A DNA stretch of 5,184 bases from Thiobacillaceae bacterium. GTDB lineage: Bacteria > Pseudomonadota > Gammaproteobacteria > Burkholderiales > Thiobacillaceae. Position 1 is the first letter of the stretch. Each line of letters starts with the position of its first letter. The DNA lies in contig JAHENE010000153.1 of the NCBI GenBank assembly GCA_024643305.1, positions 1 to 5,184 of the forward strand, given 5' to 3'. The translations under genes and the position numbers were made by a program. Shown here in pieces: positions 1 through 5,184 of this stretch. Below the pieces are notes generated by a model. It had not been told where the DNA came from. It worked only from the letters and a program-made list of their open reading frames with translations, and made no database searches.

Positions 1-68
1 TGCGATATGCGGACGGCTTTGCAGTGAAGCTGCCGCGTGCCGCGCAACAGATGAATAAGCAATCATGA
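1..68 (+). CDS. ftsQ: Cell division protein FtsQ, C-terminal end only (partial)
   Basis: The frame entering the window with codons from base 3 reads RYADGFAVKLPRAAQQMNKQS and stops at TGA 66-68. In FtsQ proteins the last conserved strand is typically an 'LRY..GFA(V/L)' phrase followed by a short charged or polar tail, which is what is seen. FtsQ is a single-pass inner-membrane protein whose periplasmic POTRA and beta domains bind FtsB and FtsL in the divisome; only the end of the beta domain would be present here. Its stop overlaps the ftsA start as ATGA (65-68), so ftsA is probably translationally coupled to ftsQ. The identification rests on 21 residues plus the invariant gene order ftsQ-ftsA-ftsZ. 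The rest of the gene lies upstream of the window. Confidence 0.85.
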   Translation, partial: RYADGFAVKLPRAAQQMNKQS

Positions 69-1303
69 GCAAGCAAAGAGACTCCAAGAACCTGATCGTT
101 GGCCTGGATATTGGCACTTCTAAAATCGTTTGCATCGTGGCCGAGGTACAGCCTGAAGGCACGCTGGAAATCATCGGCATGGGCTCGAATCCTTCCAAGG
201 GATTGCGCCGCGGCGTGGTGGTAAATATCGAATCCACGGTCAATGCCATCCAGCGTGCACTTGAAGAGGCCGAATTGATGGCCGACTGCAAGATTCGCGA
301 GGTTTACACGGGCATCGCCGGCAATCACATCCGCAGCTTCAATTCGCACGGCATGGTGGCGATCAAGGACAAGGAAATTAGCCAGATTGATGTCGAGCGC
401 GTCATAGACACCGCTCGGGCGGTCAATATCCCCATGGACCAGCAAATCCTGCACACCATTCCGCAGGAATTCGTAGTGGATGGACAGGAAGACGTAAAAG
501 ATCCTCTAGGCATGAGCGCGGTACGTTTGGAAGTGCGCGTGCACATGGTGACAGGTGCGGTGTCGGCCGCGCAGAACATCGTCAAGTGCGTGCGCCGTTG
601 CGGCATTGAAGTAAGCGATCTGGTGCTACAGCCGCTGGCATCGGCCATGGCGGTGTTGACTGAAGACGAACGTGAGCTAGGCGTGTGTCTTGTCGATATC
701 GGCGGCGGCACGACAGACATTGCGGTGTTTACCGATGGCGCCATACGCCACACCGCAGTAATTCCGGTGGCAGGTGACCAAGTCAACAACGATATCGCTG
801 TTGCTTTGCGCACGCCACCCAAGGACGCAGAGGATCTCAAAATCCGCCACGGTTGTGCATTGCGCCAACTGGCCGATGCGCGCGACATGATCGAGGTGCC
901 GGGTGTCGGCGACCGTCCACCCAAGACCTTGTCACGGCAGACGCTTGCTGAATTCATCGAGCCTCGCATGGAAGAGCTGTATTCCCTGGTGCAGGCCGAA
1001 TTGCGCCGTTCTGGTTTCGAGGAGTTGTTGTCGTCCGGCATTGTCATCACTGGTGGCTCGGCTGCCATGCAGGGCATGGTCGAATTGGGCGAAGAGGTTT
1101 TCCACATGCCGGTTCGCCTGGGATATCCACGCTACGAGGGGGGCCTGTCGGAAGTGATGCGAAATCCGCGCTACGCGACTGGCGTTGGATTGCTGTTGGC
1201 TGGACTGGATGCGCATGGCCGCGAGTCGCCATCCAAGTTGGGTGCGGGCAGTTTCAAGGATTTGCTGGAACGCATGAAGTCCTGGTTCAAGGGCAACTTC
1301 TAG
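65..1303 (+). CDS. ftsA: Cell division protein FtsA (actin-like membrane anchor of the Z-ring)
   Basis: FtsA is an actin/Hsp70-fold ATP-binding protein. It tethers FtsZ filaments to the inner face of the cytoplasmic membrane and recruits later divisome proteins. The 412-residue length fits the family (E. coli FtsA is 420). Visible motifs in order: phosphate-1 loop VGLDIGTSK at residues 12-20; the SHS2/1C subdomain at roughly 85-165, with YTGIAGNHIRS at its start; phosphate-2 loop VDIGGGTTDIA at 210-220; the family stretch PPKDAEDLKIRHG at 251-263; adenosine loop GIVITGGSA at 325-333; and a C-terminal amphipathic helix GSFKDLLERMKSWFKGNF at 395-412, the membrane-targeting sequence. The ATG at 65 is chosen because it overlaps the ftsQ stop and leaves a normal short N-terminus. 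No good Shine-Dalgarno precedes it, consistent with coupling to ftsQ. The protein appears intact, with no missing key residue. ftsZ follows after 85 bases. Confidence 0.98.
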   Translation: MSKQRDSKNLIVGLDIGTSKIVCIVAEVQPEGTLEIIGMGSNPSKGLRRGVVVNIESTVNAIQRALEEAELMADCKIREVYTGIAGNHIRSFNSHGMVAIKDKEISQIDVERVIDTARAVNIPMDQQILHTIPQEFVVDGQEDVKDPLGMSAVRLEVRVHMVTGAVSAAQNIVKCVRRCGIEVSDLVLQPLASAMAVLTEDERELGVCLVDIGGGTTDIAVFTDGAIRHTAVIPVAGDQVNNDIAVALRTPPKDAEDLKIRHGCALRQLADARDMIEVPGVGDRPPKTLSRQTLAEFIEPRMEELYSLVQAELRRSGFEELLSSGIVITGGSAAMQGMVELGEEVFHMPVRLGYPRYEGGLSEVMRNPRYATGVGLLLAGLDAHGRESPSKLGAGSFKDLLERMKSWFKGNF

Positions 1304-1355
1304 CGTTTCGTAAAAGGGTTTTTTTCTGGGGGCGAAAACCTTCAGGAGAAATGCA

Positions 1356-1379
1356 GTGAGCCTGTTTTATTTGTTTTAA
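1356..1379 (+). other. Possible 7-codon leader ORF upstream of ftsZ
   Basis: In the ftsA-ftsZ gap, an AGGAG at 1344-1348 lies 7 bases before a GTG at 1356. The GTG opens a short frame reading M/V-S-L-F-Y-L-F and ends with TAA at 1377-1379. That stop overlaps the first two bases of the ftsZ ribosome binding site AAGGAG (1378-1383). The geometry would suit coupling between a leader peptide and ftsZ. A frame this short arises easily by chance, and I know of no such leader as an established feature. The same AGGAG is too close (2 bases) to the alternative ATG at 1351, which would encode only two residues. This is a weak, purely positional call. Confidence 0.2.
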
Positions 1380-1383
1380 GGAG
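1378..1383 (+). promoter_or_regulatory. Strong ribosome binding site of ftsZ
   Basis: AAGGAG is a near-perfect anti-16S match. It is 5 bases from the first ATG (1389) and 8 bases from the second ATG (1392). The second spacing is closer to the usual optimum, and many betaproteobacterial FtsZ proteins start M-F-E rather than M-M-F-E, so ATG 1392 could be the real start. ftsA by contrast lacks a good site, which fits the much higher amount of FtsZ than FtsA that cells need. Confidence 0.8.
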
Positions 1384-1388
1384 AGCGA

Positions 1389-2537
1389 ATGATGTTTGAA
1401 TTATTGGATACAGATACACAAGATGCCGTGATCAAGGTCATCGGCGTGGGGGGCTGCGGTGGCAACGCCGTGGACCATATGATTACTTCTGGTTTGACCG
1501 GGGTGGAATTCATTGCCGTCAACACCGACGCACAGGCTTTGAAACGCAACCAGGCCAAAACGCAGCTGCAGTTGGGAACAGCTGTGACCAAAGGGCTGGG
1601 TGCCGGTGCCAATCCGGATGTGGGTCGCGAGGCTGCGCTGGAGGACCGCGAGCGCATTGCCGAGATGATCGACGGCGCTGACATGCTCTTCATTACTGCT
1701 GGCATGGGCGGCGGCACGGGCACTGGCGCGGCACCTGTGGTGGCCGAAGTTGCCAAGGAGCTCGGCATTCTGACCGTGGCCGTGGTGACCAAACCATTCA
1801 TGTTTGAAGGCAAGCGCGTACGCGCGGCCAATGCCGGCATTGAGGCACTGGGCCGTCATGTCGACTCACTCATCATCATCCCCAACGACAAGCTTATGCA
1901 GGTGCTTGGCGAAGACGTGTCGATGCTGGAAGCGTTCAAGGCTGCAAATAATGTGCTGCACAGCGCGGTCGGCGGAATCGCCGAGGTGATCAATTGTCCG
2001 GGTCTCGTCAACGTTGACTTCGCCGACGTACGCACTGTCATGTCCGAGATGGGTATGGCCATGATGGGATCTTCATTGGCGAACGGCGAAGGCCGCGCGC
2101 GCATTGCCGCCGAGCAGGCCGTCGCCAGCCCCTTGCTGGAAGATGTCAACCTCGCAGGCGCGCGTGGTGTGCTGGTCAACATAACCGCTTCCTCCTCCAT
2201 CAAGATGCGGGAAATCCACGAGGTCATGGAGACCATCAAGGCATTCACTGCGGATGAAGCGACCGTTATCGTCGGCAGCGTGGTGGATGACACCATGGAG
2301 GACAGCCTGCGCGTGACCATGGTGGCGACCGGTCTGGGCAGCCCAGTGGCGCGCCAGCAACCCAAGCCCATGCAGGTGATTCGTACTGGCACCTACGACA
2401 TGCCGGTAGCTGCAGGCGGGGATGAGGAAATGCCCAACGTCATGCGCGGCCGCAACGAACGCACCGTCAAGGCCTGGGAGGATTCCGGCGTGGACTCGCT
2501 GGATATCCCGGCATTCCTGCGCAAGCAGGCCGATTAA
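1389..2537 (+). CDS. ftsZ: Cell division protein FtsZ (tubulin-like GTPase)
   Basis: FtsZ polymerises in the cytoplasm with GTP to form the Z-ring that places and organises septal cell wall synthesis. The length is 382 residues (E. coli 383). Features in order: nucleotide-binding IKVIGVGGCGGNAV at 15-28; AVNTDAQAL at 43-51; the tubulin signature GGGTGTG at 107-113; TKPFMFEGKRR-like segment at 134-143; the T7 synergy loop NVDFADVRTVM at 208-218, with D210 and D213 as the expected catalytic acids; a C-terminal domain to about 318; a short variable linker at about 320-366; and the conserved C-terminal peptide LDIPAFLRKQAD at 371-382, which binds FtsA and other tethers. The gene starts with tandem ATG codons, 1389 and 1392; the second is an equally good start with better spacing from AAGGAG. 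It lies 85 bases after ftsA. Promoters for ftsZ commonly sit inside ftsQ/ftsA in related bacteria, but none was identified here. No lpxC follows. Confidence 0.99.
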   Translation: MMFELLDTDTQDAVIKVIGVGGCGGNAVDHMITSGLTGVEFIAVNTDAQALKRNQAKTQLQLGTAVTKGLGAGANPDVGREAALEDRERIAEMIDGADMLFITAGMGGGTGTGAAPVVAEVAKELGILTVAVVTKPFMFEGKRVRAANAGIEALGRHVDSLIIIPNDKLMQVLGEDVSMLEAFKAANNVLHSAVGGIAEVINCPGLVNVDFADVRTVMSEMGMAMMGSSLANGEGRARIAAEQAVASPLLEDVNLAGARGVLVNITASSSIKMREIHEVMETIKAFTADEATVIVGSVVDDTMEDSLRVTMVATGLGSPVARQQPKPMQVIRTGTYDMPVAAGGDEEMPNVMRGRNERTVKAWEDSGVDSLDIPAFLRKQAD

Positions 2538-2555
2538 GCGGGCGGCTCACCCGCT
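2537..2555 (+). terminator. Small GC-rich hairpin just after ftsZ
   Basis: AGCGGG (2537-2542) is complementary to CCCGCT (2550-2555) with a 7-base loop, giving a 6-bp stem starting at the last base of the ftsZ stop codon. No T-run follows directly (the next bases are GATCGGACAG), so it is at best a weak terminator or an mRNA-end stabiliser. Confidence 0.35.
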
Positions 2556-2570
2556 GATCGGACAGTAATT

Positions 2571-2601
2571 TCCTCTCCCCCTCGCTCTCCGGGGGAGGGG
2601 A
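2571..2601 (+). terminator. Strong inverted repeat between ftsZ and the Memo-AMMECR1 gene, probable transcript-end hairpin
   Basis: TCCTCTCCCCC (2571-2581) can pair with GGGGGAGGGGA (2591-2601): 11 bp with one G-T wobble and a 9-base loop. It is the strongest hairpin in the window and lies in the expected place for the end of the division-gene transcript. It lacks an immediately following T-run; the nearest, TTTTTT at 2633-2638, is about 30 bases further on. The pyrimidine-rich CCTCTCCC...GGGAGGGG pattern also resembles the dispersed intergenic repeats common in proteobacteria, so it may be a REP-like copy rather than a dedicated terminator. Confidence 0.5.
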
Positions 2602-2645
2602 CGCTTGCCCCCTAAAATTTAGCCCCTTGCCATTTTTTCATTGAC

Positions 2646-2662
2646 CCTCATCTAGGATGGGG
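2646..2662 (+). promoter_or_regulatory. Hairpin overlapping the ribosome binding site of the Memo-AMMECR1 gene
   Basis: CCTCATC (2646-2652) can pair with GATGGGG (2656-2662) around a 3-base loop, 7 bp with one wobble. The likely Shine-Dalgarno AGGA (2654-2657, 7 bases before ATG 2665) lies in the loop and descending arm, so the structure could limit initiation. No convincing sigma-70 promoter was found: TTGACC at 2641-2646 is a fair -35, but the matching -10 would fall on the start codon. Confidence 0.3.
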
Positions 2663-2664
2663 TA

Positions 2665-4035
2665 ATGAACGCTGTACGCTCGCCTGCCGTGGCAGGAACC
2701 TTCTATCCGGCCGAACCGAATCTGCTCCGCAACGAGGTGGGCAGGCTATTGTCCGACGCGCCCAAAACCGGTCAGGCCTCGGCGCCCAAGGCGCTTATTG
2801 TCCCCCATGCGGGCTATGTGTATTCCGGGCCCGTTGCTGCCCCGGCCTACGCTTGCCTTGCACCAATTGCCGACCAGATAAAACGTGTGGTCCTTCTTGG
2901 CCCTGCGCATCGAGTGGCCGTGCGCGGCCTTGTACTCCCCGAGGCAAATCATTTTGCAACCCCATTAGGGGAGATCGCGCTGGATCGCGAGGCGATAAAG
3001 CAGTTGGATGGCTTGCCGCAGGTTGTGGTCAGTGATGCGCCACACGCCATGGAGCATTCGCTCGAAGTTCACTTGCCATTTCTACAGACTGTTCTGAAAG
3101 ATTTTCGTCTGGTGCCACTGGTCGTGGGTCGCGCCACGGCGGATGAAGTGGCGGCTGTTCTGGAACGTCTTTGGGGGGGGCCGGAAACGCTGATTCTGGT
3201 CAGTTCTGATCTGTCCCATTTCCTGCCATATGAGTTGGCAAAACAGGTAGATGCGGATTCAGTGCAACACATTCTGAAACTGGATTCCCGGCTCAATCAT
3301 GAGCAGGCGTGCGGTGCCACGCCGGTAAACGGGCTGCTCGCCATTGCTCGTCGCAAGGGGCTTGGGGCGCAACTTCTTGATTTGCGAAACTCAGGCGACA
3401 CGGCAGGCGACAAGTCACGCGTGGTGGGCTACGCTTCCATTGCGTTTTATGAAGAGCCGAATGGGGGCGAAACAAGCAATCCGGAAGATGAGTATGGCGG
3501 GGTGCTGCTGAAAGTGGCGAGAAATGCCATCGCCAGCAAGTTTGGGGAAGCCGGCGCAAGCTGCGAAATCCGTCCCTGGATGCACAGGCCTGGGGCAAGC
3601 TTTGTCACCCTCACCCAGAGCGGAAATCTGCGCGGTTGCATAGGCTCTCTGGAGGCGCATCGTCCATTGGTCGAAGATGTTCAAAAGAATGCTATCGCTG
3701 CGGCTTTTCATGACCCGCGCTTTGCCCCCTTAAGCAAAAATGAATTTGTAAGCACGCGCGTTGAGGTATCGCTGCTTACGCCAGCGCAGGCGATTGAGTT
3801 TGAAAGCGAGGCCCATGCGCTAAGCCAGTTACGCCCCGGCGTTGATGGCCTGATTTTGCAATTTGGCCGATATCGCAGCACTTTCCTGCCGCAGGTGTGG
3901 GAAACGTTGCCCGATCCCGCCACTTTTCTTGGACACCTTAAGCGCAAGGCTGGCTTGGCGCAGGACTTTTGGCACGACGAGATGCAGCTTTCGCGCTACA
4001 CGGTAAGCAAATGGAAAGAGGCTGGGCATGAGTAA
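2665..4035 (+). CDS. amrB-amrA: Memo-AMMECR1 fusion protein (AmmeMemoRadiSam system proteins B and A)
   Basis: This 456-residue protein joins two conserved families. Residues about 1-263 are a Memo (MEMO1) domain, related in fold to LigB-type extradiol dioxygenases. It shows the start RSPAVAGTFYP (5-15), VPHAGYVYSGP (46-56), LLGPAHRV (77-84), MEHSLEVHLPFLQ (129-141), VSSDLSHFLPY (179-189) and ACGATPVNGLL (215-225). H48, H82 and C216 match the metal ligands known in human MEMO1 (H49, H81, C244), so a metal site is likely retained. A polar linker (about 264-276) leads to an AMMECR1 domain (about 277-455) with the hallmark LRGCIGSLE (322-330), AFHDPRFAPL (347-356), VEVSLLTP (366-373), and STFLPQVWE (405-413). 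Two domains that are often separate genes are thus fused here. It is soluble, with no signal peptide or membrane segment. ATG 2665 is preceded by AGGA and places the Memo motif at the usual distance from the N-terminus. It overlaps the radical SAM gene by 8 bases, indicating one operon. The biochemical function is unknown. Confidence 0.95.
   Translation: MNAVRSPAVAGTFYPAEPNLLRNEVGRLLSDAPKTGQASAPKALIVPHAGYVYSGPVAAPAYACLAPIADQIKRVVLLGPAHRVAVRGLVLPEANHFATPLGEIALDREAIKQLDGLPQVVVSDAPHAMEHSLEVHLPFLQTVLKDFRLVPLVVGRATADEVAAVLERLWGGPETLILVSSDLSHFLPYELAKQVDADSVQHILKLDSRLNHEQACGATPVNGLLAIARRKGLGAQLLDLRNSGDTAGDKSRVVGYASIAFYEEPNGGETSNPEDEYGGVLLKVARNAIASKFGEAGASCEIRPWMHRPGASFVTLTQSGNLRGCIGSLEAHRPLVEDVQKNAIAAAFHDPRFAPLSKNEFVSTRVEVSLLTPAQAIEFESEAHALSQLRPGVDGLILQFGRYRSTFLPQVWETLPDPATFLGHLKRKAGLAQDFWHDEMQLSRYTVSKWKEAGHE
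4017..4021 (+). promoter_or_regulatory. Ribosome binding site of the radical SAM gene, inside the upstream gene
   Basis: AGAGG lies 6 bases before ATG 4028 and within the last codons of the Memo-AMMECR1 gene. It supports the 8-base overlapping start and coupled translation of the two proteins. Confidence 0.55.
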
Positions 4036-5119
4036 GGTGGAAAACTCGCTCTTTCCAGCCCGCTGGTGGCACAAACTTGAAGACGGCCGCATTCAGTGTG
4101 ACCTGTGCCCGCGCGATTGCAGATTGCATGAAGGTCAGCGCGGCGCCTGTTTTGTGCGCCAGCGTATTGGCGAACAGATAGTGCTGACAACGTACGGGCG
4201 CTCTTCCGGATTCTGCATCGACCCCATCGAGAAAAAACCGCTCAACCATTTCTATCCGGGCTCATCGGTGCTGTCCTTTGGAACTGCGGGTTGCAATTTG
4301 GCCTGCAAGTTCTGCCAGAACTGGGATATCAGCAAGGCAAAGGACATGGACAGGCTGATGGATCAGGCATCGCCTGAGCAAATTGCGATGGCGGCGGCGG
4401 ATTCCGGCTGCAAGAGTGTGGCTTTTACCTATAACGACCCGGTAATTTTTGCCGAATACGCCATCGACACTGCGCAGGCGTGTCACGAACGCGGCATTCA
4501 AACGGTCGCGGTAACGGCTGGATATATTGCCCCGGAGGCACGGCGTGAATTCTTCGCCGTCATCGATGCGGCCAATGTCGACTTGAAAGCGTTCACTGAG
4601 GACTTCTATTTCAAGCTTACAGGGGCACACCTGCAACCGGTCCTGGACACCCTGGTTTACCTGCATCATGAAACGAAGGTGTGGACCGAAATTACGACCC
4701 TGCTGGTTCCTGGCCACAACGACTCAAGCCAGGAAATTGAAGCGCTTTCCAAATGGGTGGCGAAGGAAATGGGGCCGGATGTGCCGCTGCATTTTTCTGC
4801 CTTCCATCCCGATTTCAAGATGATAGACGTGCCGGCCACGCCGCATGAAACCCTGACCCGCGCGCGGCAGATCGCCCGCAGTGAAGGACTAAATTATGTC
4901 TACACTGGAAATGTGCACGATCCTGAAGGCGATACAACTTATTGCCCTGGCTGCAAAAAGCCGCTCATCGTGCGCGACTGGTACCGCATCCTGAAGTACG
5001 AGGTAACCTACGACGGCCATTGCCCGCATTGCCAGACTGCAATAGCCGGCCGTTTTGGCAAATTCGAAGGTGCTTTTGGGCAGCGGCGTATCCCTGTCCG
5101 GCTCAATATGGGGGCCTGA
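4028..5119 (+). CDS. amrS: AmmeMemoRadiSam system radical SAM enzyme
   Basis: The 363-residue protein belongs to the radical SAM superfamily, in the group annotated as pyruvate formate-lyase activase-like (COG1180) and more exactly as the radical SAM partner of Memo and AMMECR1. The 4Fe-4S/SAM motif CX3CX2C is C89-NLA-C93-KF-C96, inside FGTAGCNLACKFCQNWDIS. Before it are C24, C27, C31 and C41 (CDLCPRDC...GAC), typical of this branch. The family phrases DPIEKKPLNHFYPG (65-78), FTYNDPVIFAEY (133-144), VDLKAF (184-189) and LLVPGHND (225-232) are intact. The C-terminus carries two further CxxC pairs, C306/C309 and C332/C335, which look like a zinc-ribbon or rubredoxin-type knot. It should be cytoplasmic and oxygen-sensitive, and should cleave SAM to a 5'-deoxyadenosyl radical. 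Its substrate is unknown; a protein glycyl-radical or other modification role is only inferred from the activase resemblance. Start ATG 4028 has AGAGG upstream. The next gene begins one base after its stop. Confidence 0.95.
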   Translation: MSKVENSLFPARWWHKLEDGRIQCDLCPRDCRLHEGQRGACFVRQRIGEQIVLTTYGRSSGFCIDPIEKKPLNHFYPGSSVLSFGTAGCNLACKFCQNWDISKAKDMDRLMDQASPEQIAMAAADSGCKSVAFTYNDPVIFAEYAIDTAQACHERGIQTVAVTAGYIAPEARREFFAVIDAANVDLKAFTEDFYFKLTGAHLQPVLDTLVYLHHETKVWTEITTLLVPGHNDSSQEIEALSKWVAKEMGPDVPLHFSAFHPDFKMIDVPATPHETLTRARQIARSEGLNYVYTGNVHDPEGDTTYCPGCKKPLIVRDWYRILKYEVTYDGHCPHCQTAIAGRFGKFEGAFGQRRIPVRLNMGA

Positions 5120-5120
5120 G

Positions 5121-5184
5121 ATGAAAAATGAGCTCGTCAGTATTCCCGTAAACGGCAAACATATCGAAGGCGCACTGGAACTGC
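5121..5184 (+). CDS. Start of a further operon gene, possibly a dienelactone-type alpha/beta hydrolase (partial, truncated by window end)
   Basis: ATG 5121 follows the radical SAM stop (5117-5119) after one base and opens a frame that reads M-K-N-E-L-V-S-I-P-V-N-G-K-H-I-E-G-A-L-E-L to the window edge. The 'V-I-P-V-(D/N)-G-x-x-(I/L)-x-G-x-L-x-(L/I)' pattern is typical of the first two beta strands of alpha/beta hydrolases of the dienelactone hydrolase type. Twenty-one residues are too few to prove this, and no catalytic motif is in view. The spacing indicates co-transcription with the AmmeMemoRadiSam genes. The upstream GGGGG (5110-5114) is a poor ribosome binding site, so translation is likely coupled to the stop before it. 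Confidence 0.7.
   Translation, partial: MKNELVSIPVNGKHIEGALEL

Noticed and set aside
325..1107. Long open frame on the minus strand inside ftsA (260 residues)
   Set aside because: It lies wholly opposite ftsA, has a low-complexity Ser/Thr/Arg/Met-rich composition typical of an antisense shadow, and shows no recognisable motif.
1317..1340. GGTTTT...AAAACC inverted repeat after ftsA as a terminator
   Set aside because: The stem is only 6-7 bp and mostly A-T, with the T-run in the first arm rather than after the hairpin, so it does not resemble an intrinsic terminator; ftsA and ftsZ are also usually co-transcribed.
1856..2392. Minus-strand open frame of 178 residues opposite ftsZ
   Set aside because: Composition mirrors the antisense of a conserved coding region and no family motif is visible; ftsZ is certain on the other strand.
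2641..2668. Possible sigma-70 promoter with TTGACC as -35
   Set aside because: At 16-17 base spacing the -10 would be TAATGA or AATGAA on the start codon, a poor match and wrongly placed for an mRNA with a ribosome binding site; other -35/-10 pairs nearby are no better.
4262..4717. Minus-strand open frame of 151 residues opposite the radical SAM gene
   Set aside because: It is completely covered by a well-supported gene and has no recognisable domain.
4028..5119. Reading the radical SAM gene as a true pyruvate formate-lyase activating enzyme (pflA)
   Set aside because: No formate-lyase gene is adjacent, and the N-terminal cysteine set, DPIEKKPLNHF phrase, C-terminal CxxC pairs and Memo-AMMECR1 neighbour all point to the AmmeMemoRadiSam enzyme instead.

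Overview
The window looks like chromosomal DNA from a betaproteobacterium. FtsA has the phrase PVAGDQVNNDIAVALRTP and FtsZ begins with a beta-type N-terminus (FELLDTDTQDAVIKVIGVGG). FtsZ ends in LDIPAFLRKQAD, the tail shared by beta- and gammaproteobacteria. A Gallionellaceae or other Nitrosomonadales-type host is my guess, not something I could test. All genes are on the + strand. No tRNA, rRNA, CRISPR array, insertion sequence or phage gene is visible.

Positions 1-2537 are the distal end of the division and cell wall (dcw) cluster: the last codons of ftsQ, then complete ftsA and complete ftsZ. ftsQ and ftsA overlap by ATGA. ftsA and ftsZ are separated by an 85-base leader with its own strong ribosome binding site and a possible 7-codon leader ORF. 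FtsQ belongs to the FtsQLB periplasmic division complex. FtsA anchors the Z-ring to the membrane, and FtsZ is the tubulin-like polymer that forms the ring.

Positions 2538-2664 are a spacer rich in inverted repeats. It contains a strong GC-rich hairpin and a smaller hairpin over the next ribosome binding site. It separates the division genes from an unrelated transcription unit. lpxC, the common neighbour of ftsZ in beta- and gammaproteobacteria, does not follow ftsZ here.

Positions 2665-5119 hold an AmmeMemoRadiSam locus, the most interesting content of the window. The first gene encodes a fusion of a Memo-like domain (system protein B) with an AMMECR1 domain (system protein A). The second gene overlaps it by 8 bases and encodes the partner radical SAM enzyme with a CX3CX2C cluster and extra cysteine pairs. 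These families are conserved from archaea to humans (MEMO1, AMMECR1), but to my knowledge the bacterial three-part system has no established reaction. A further gene starts one base after the radical SAM gene and runs off the window. It may be an alpha/beta (dienelactone-type) hydrolase.
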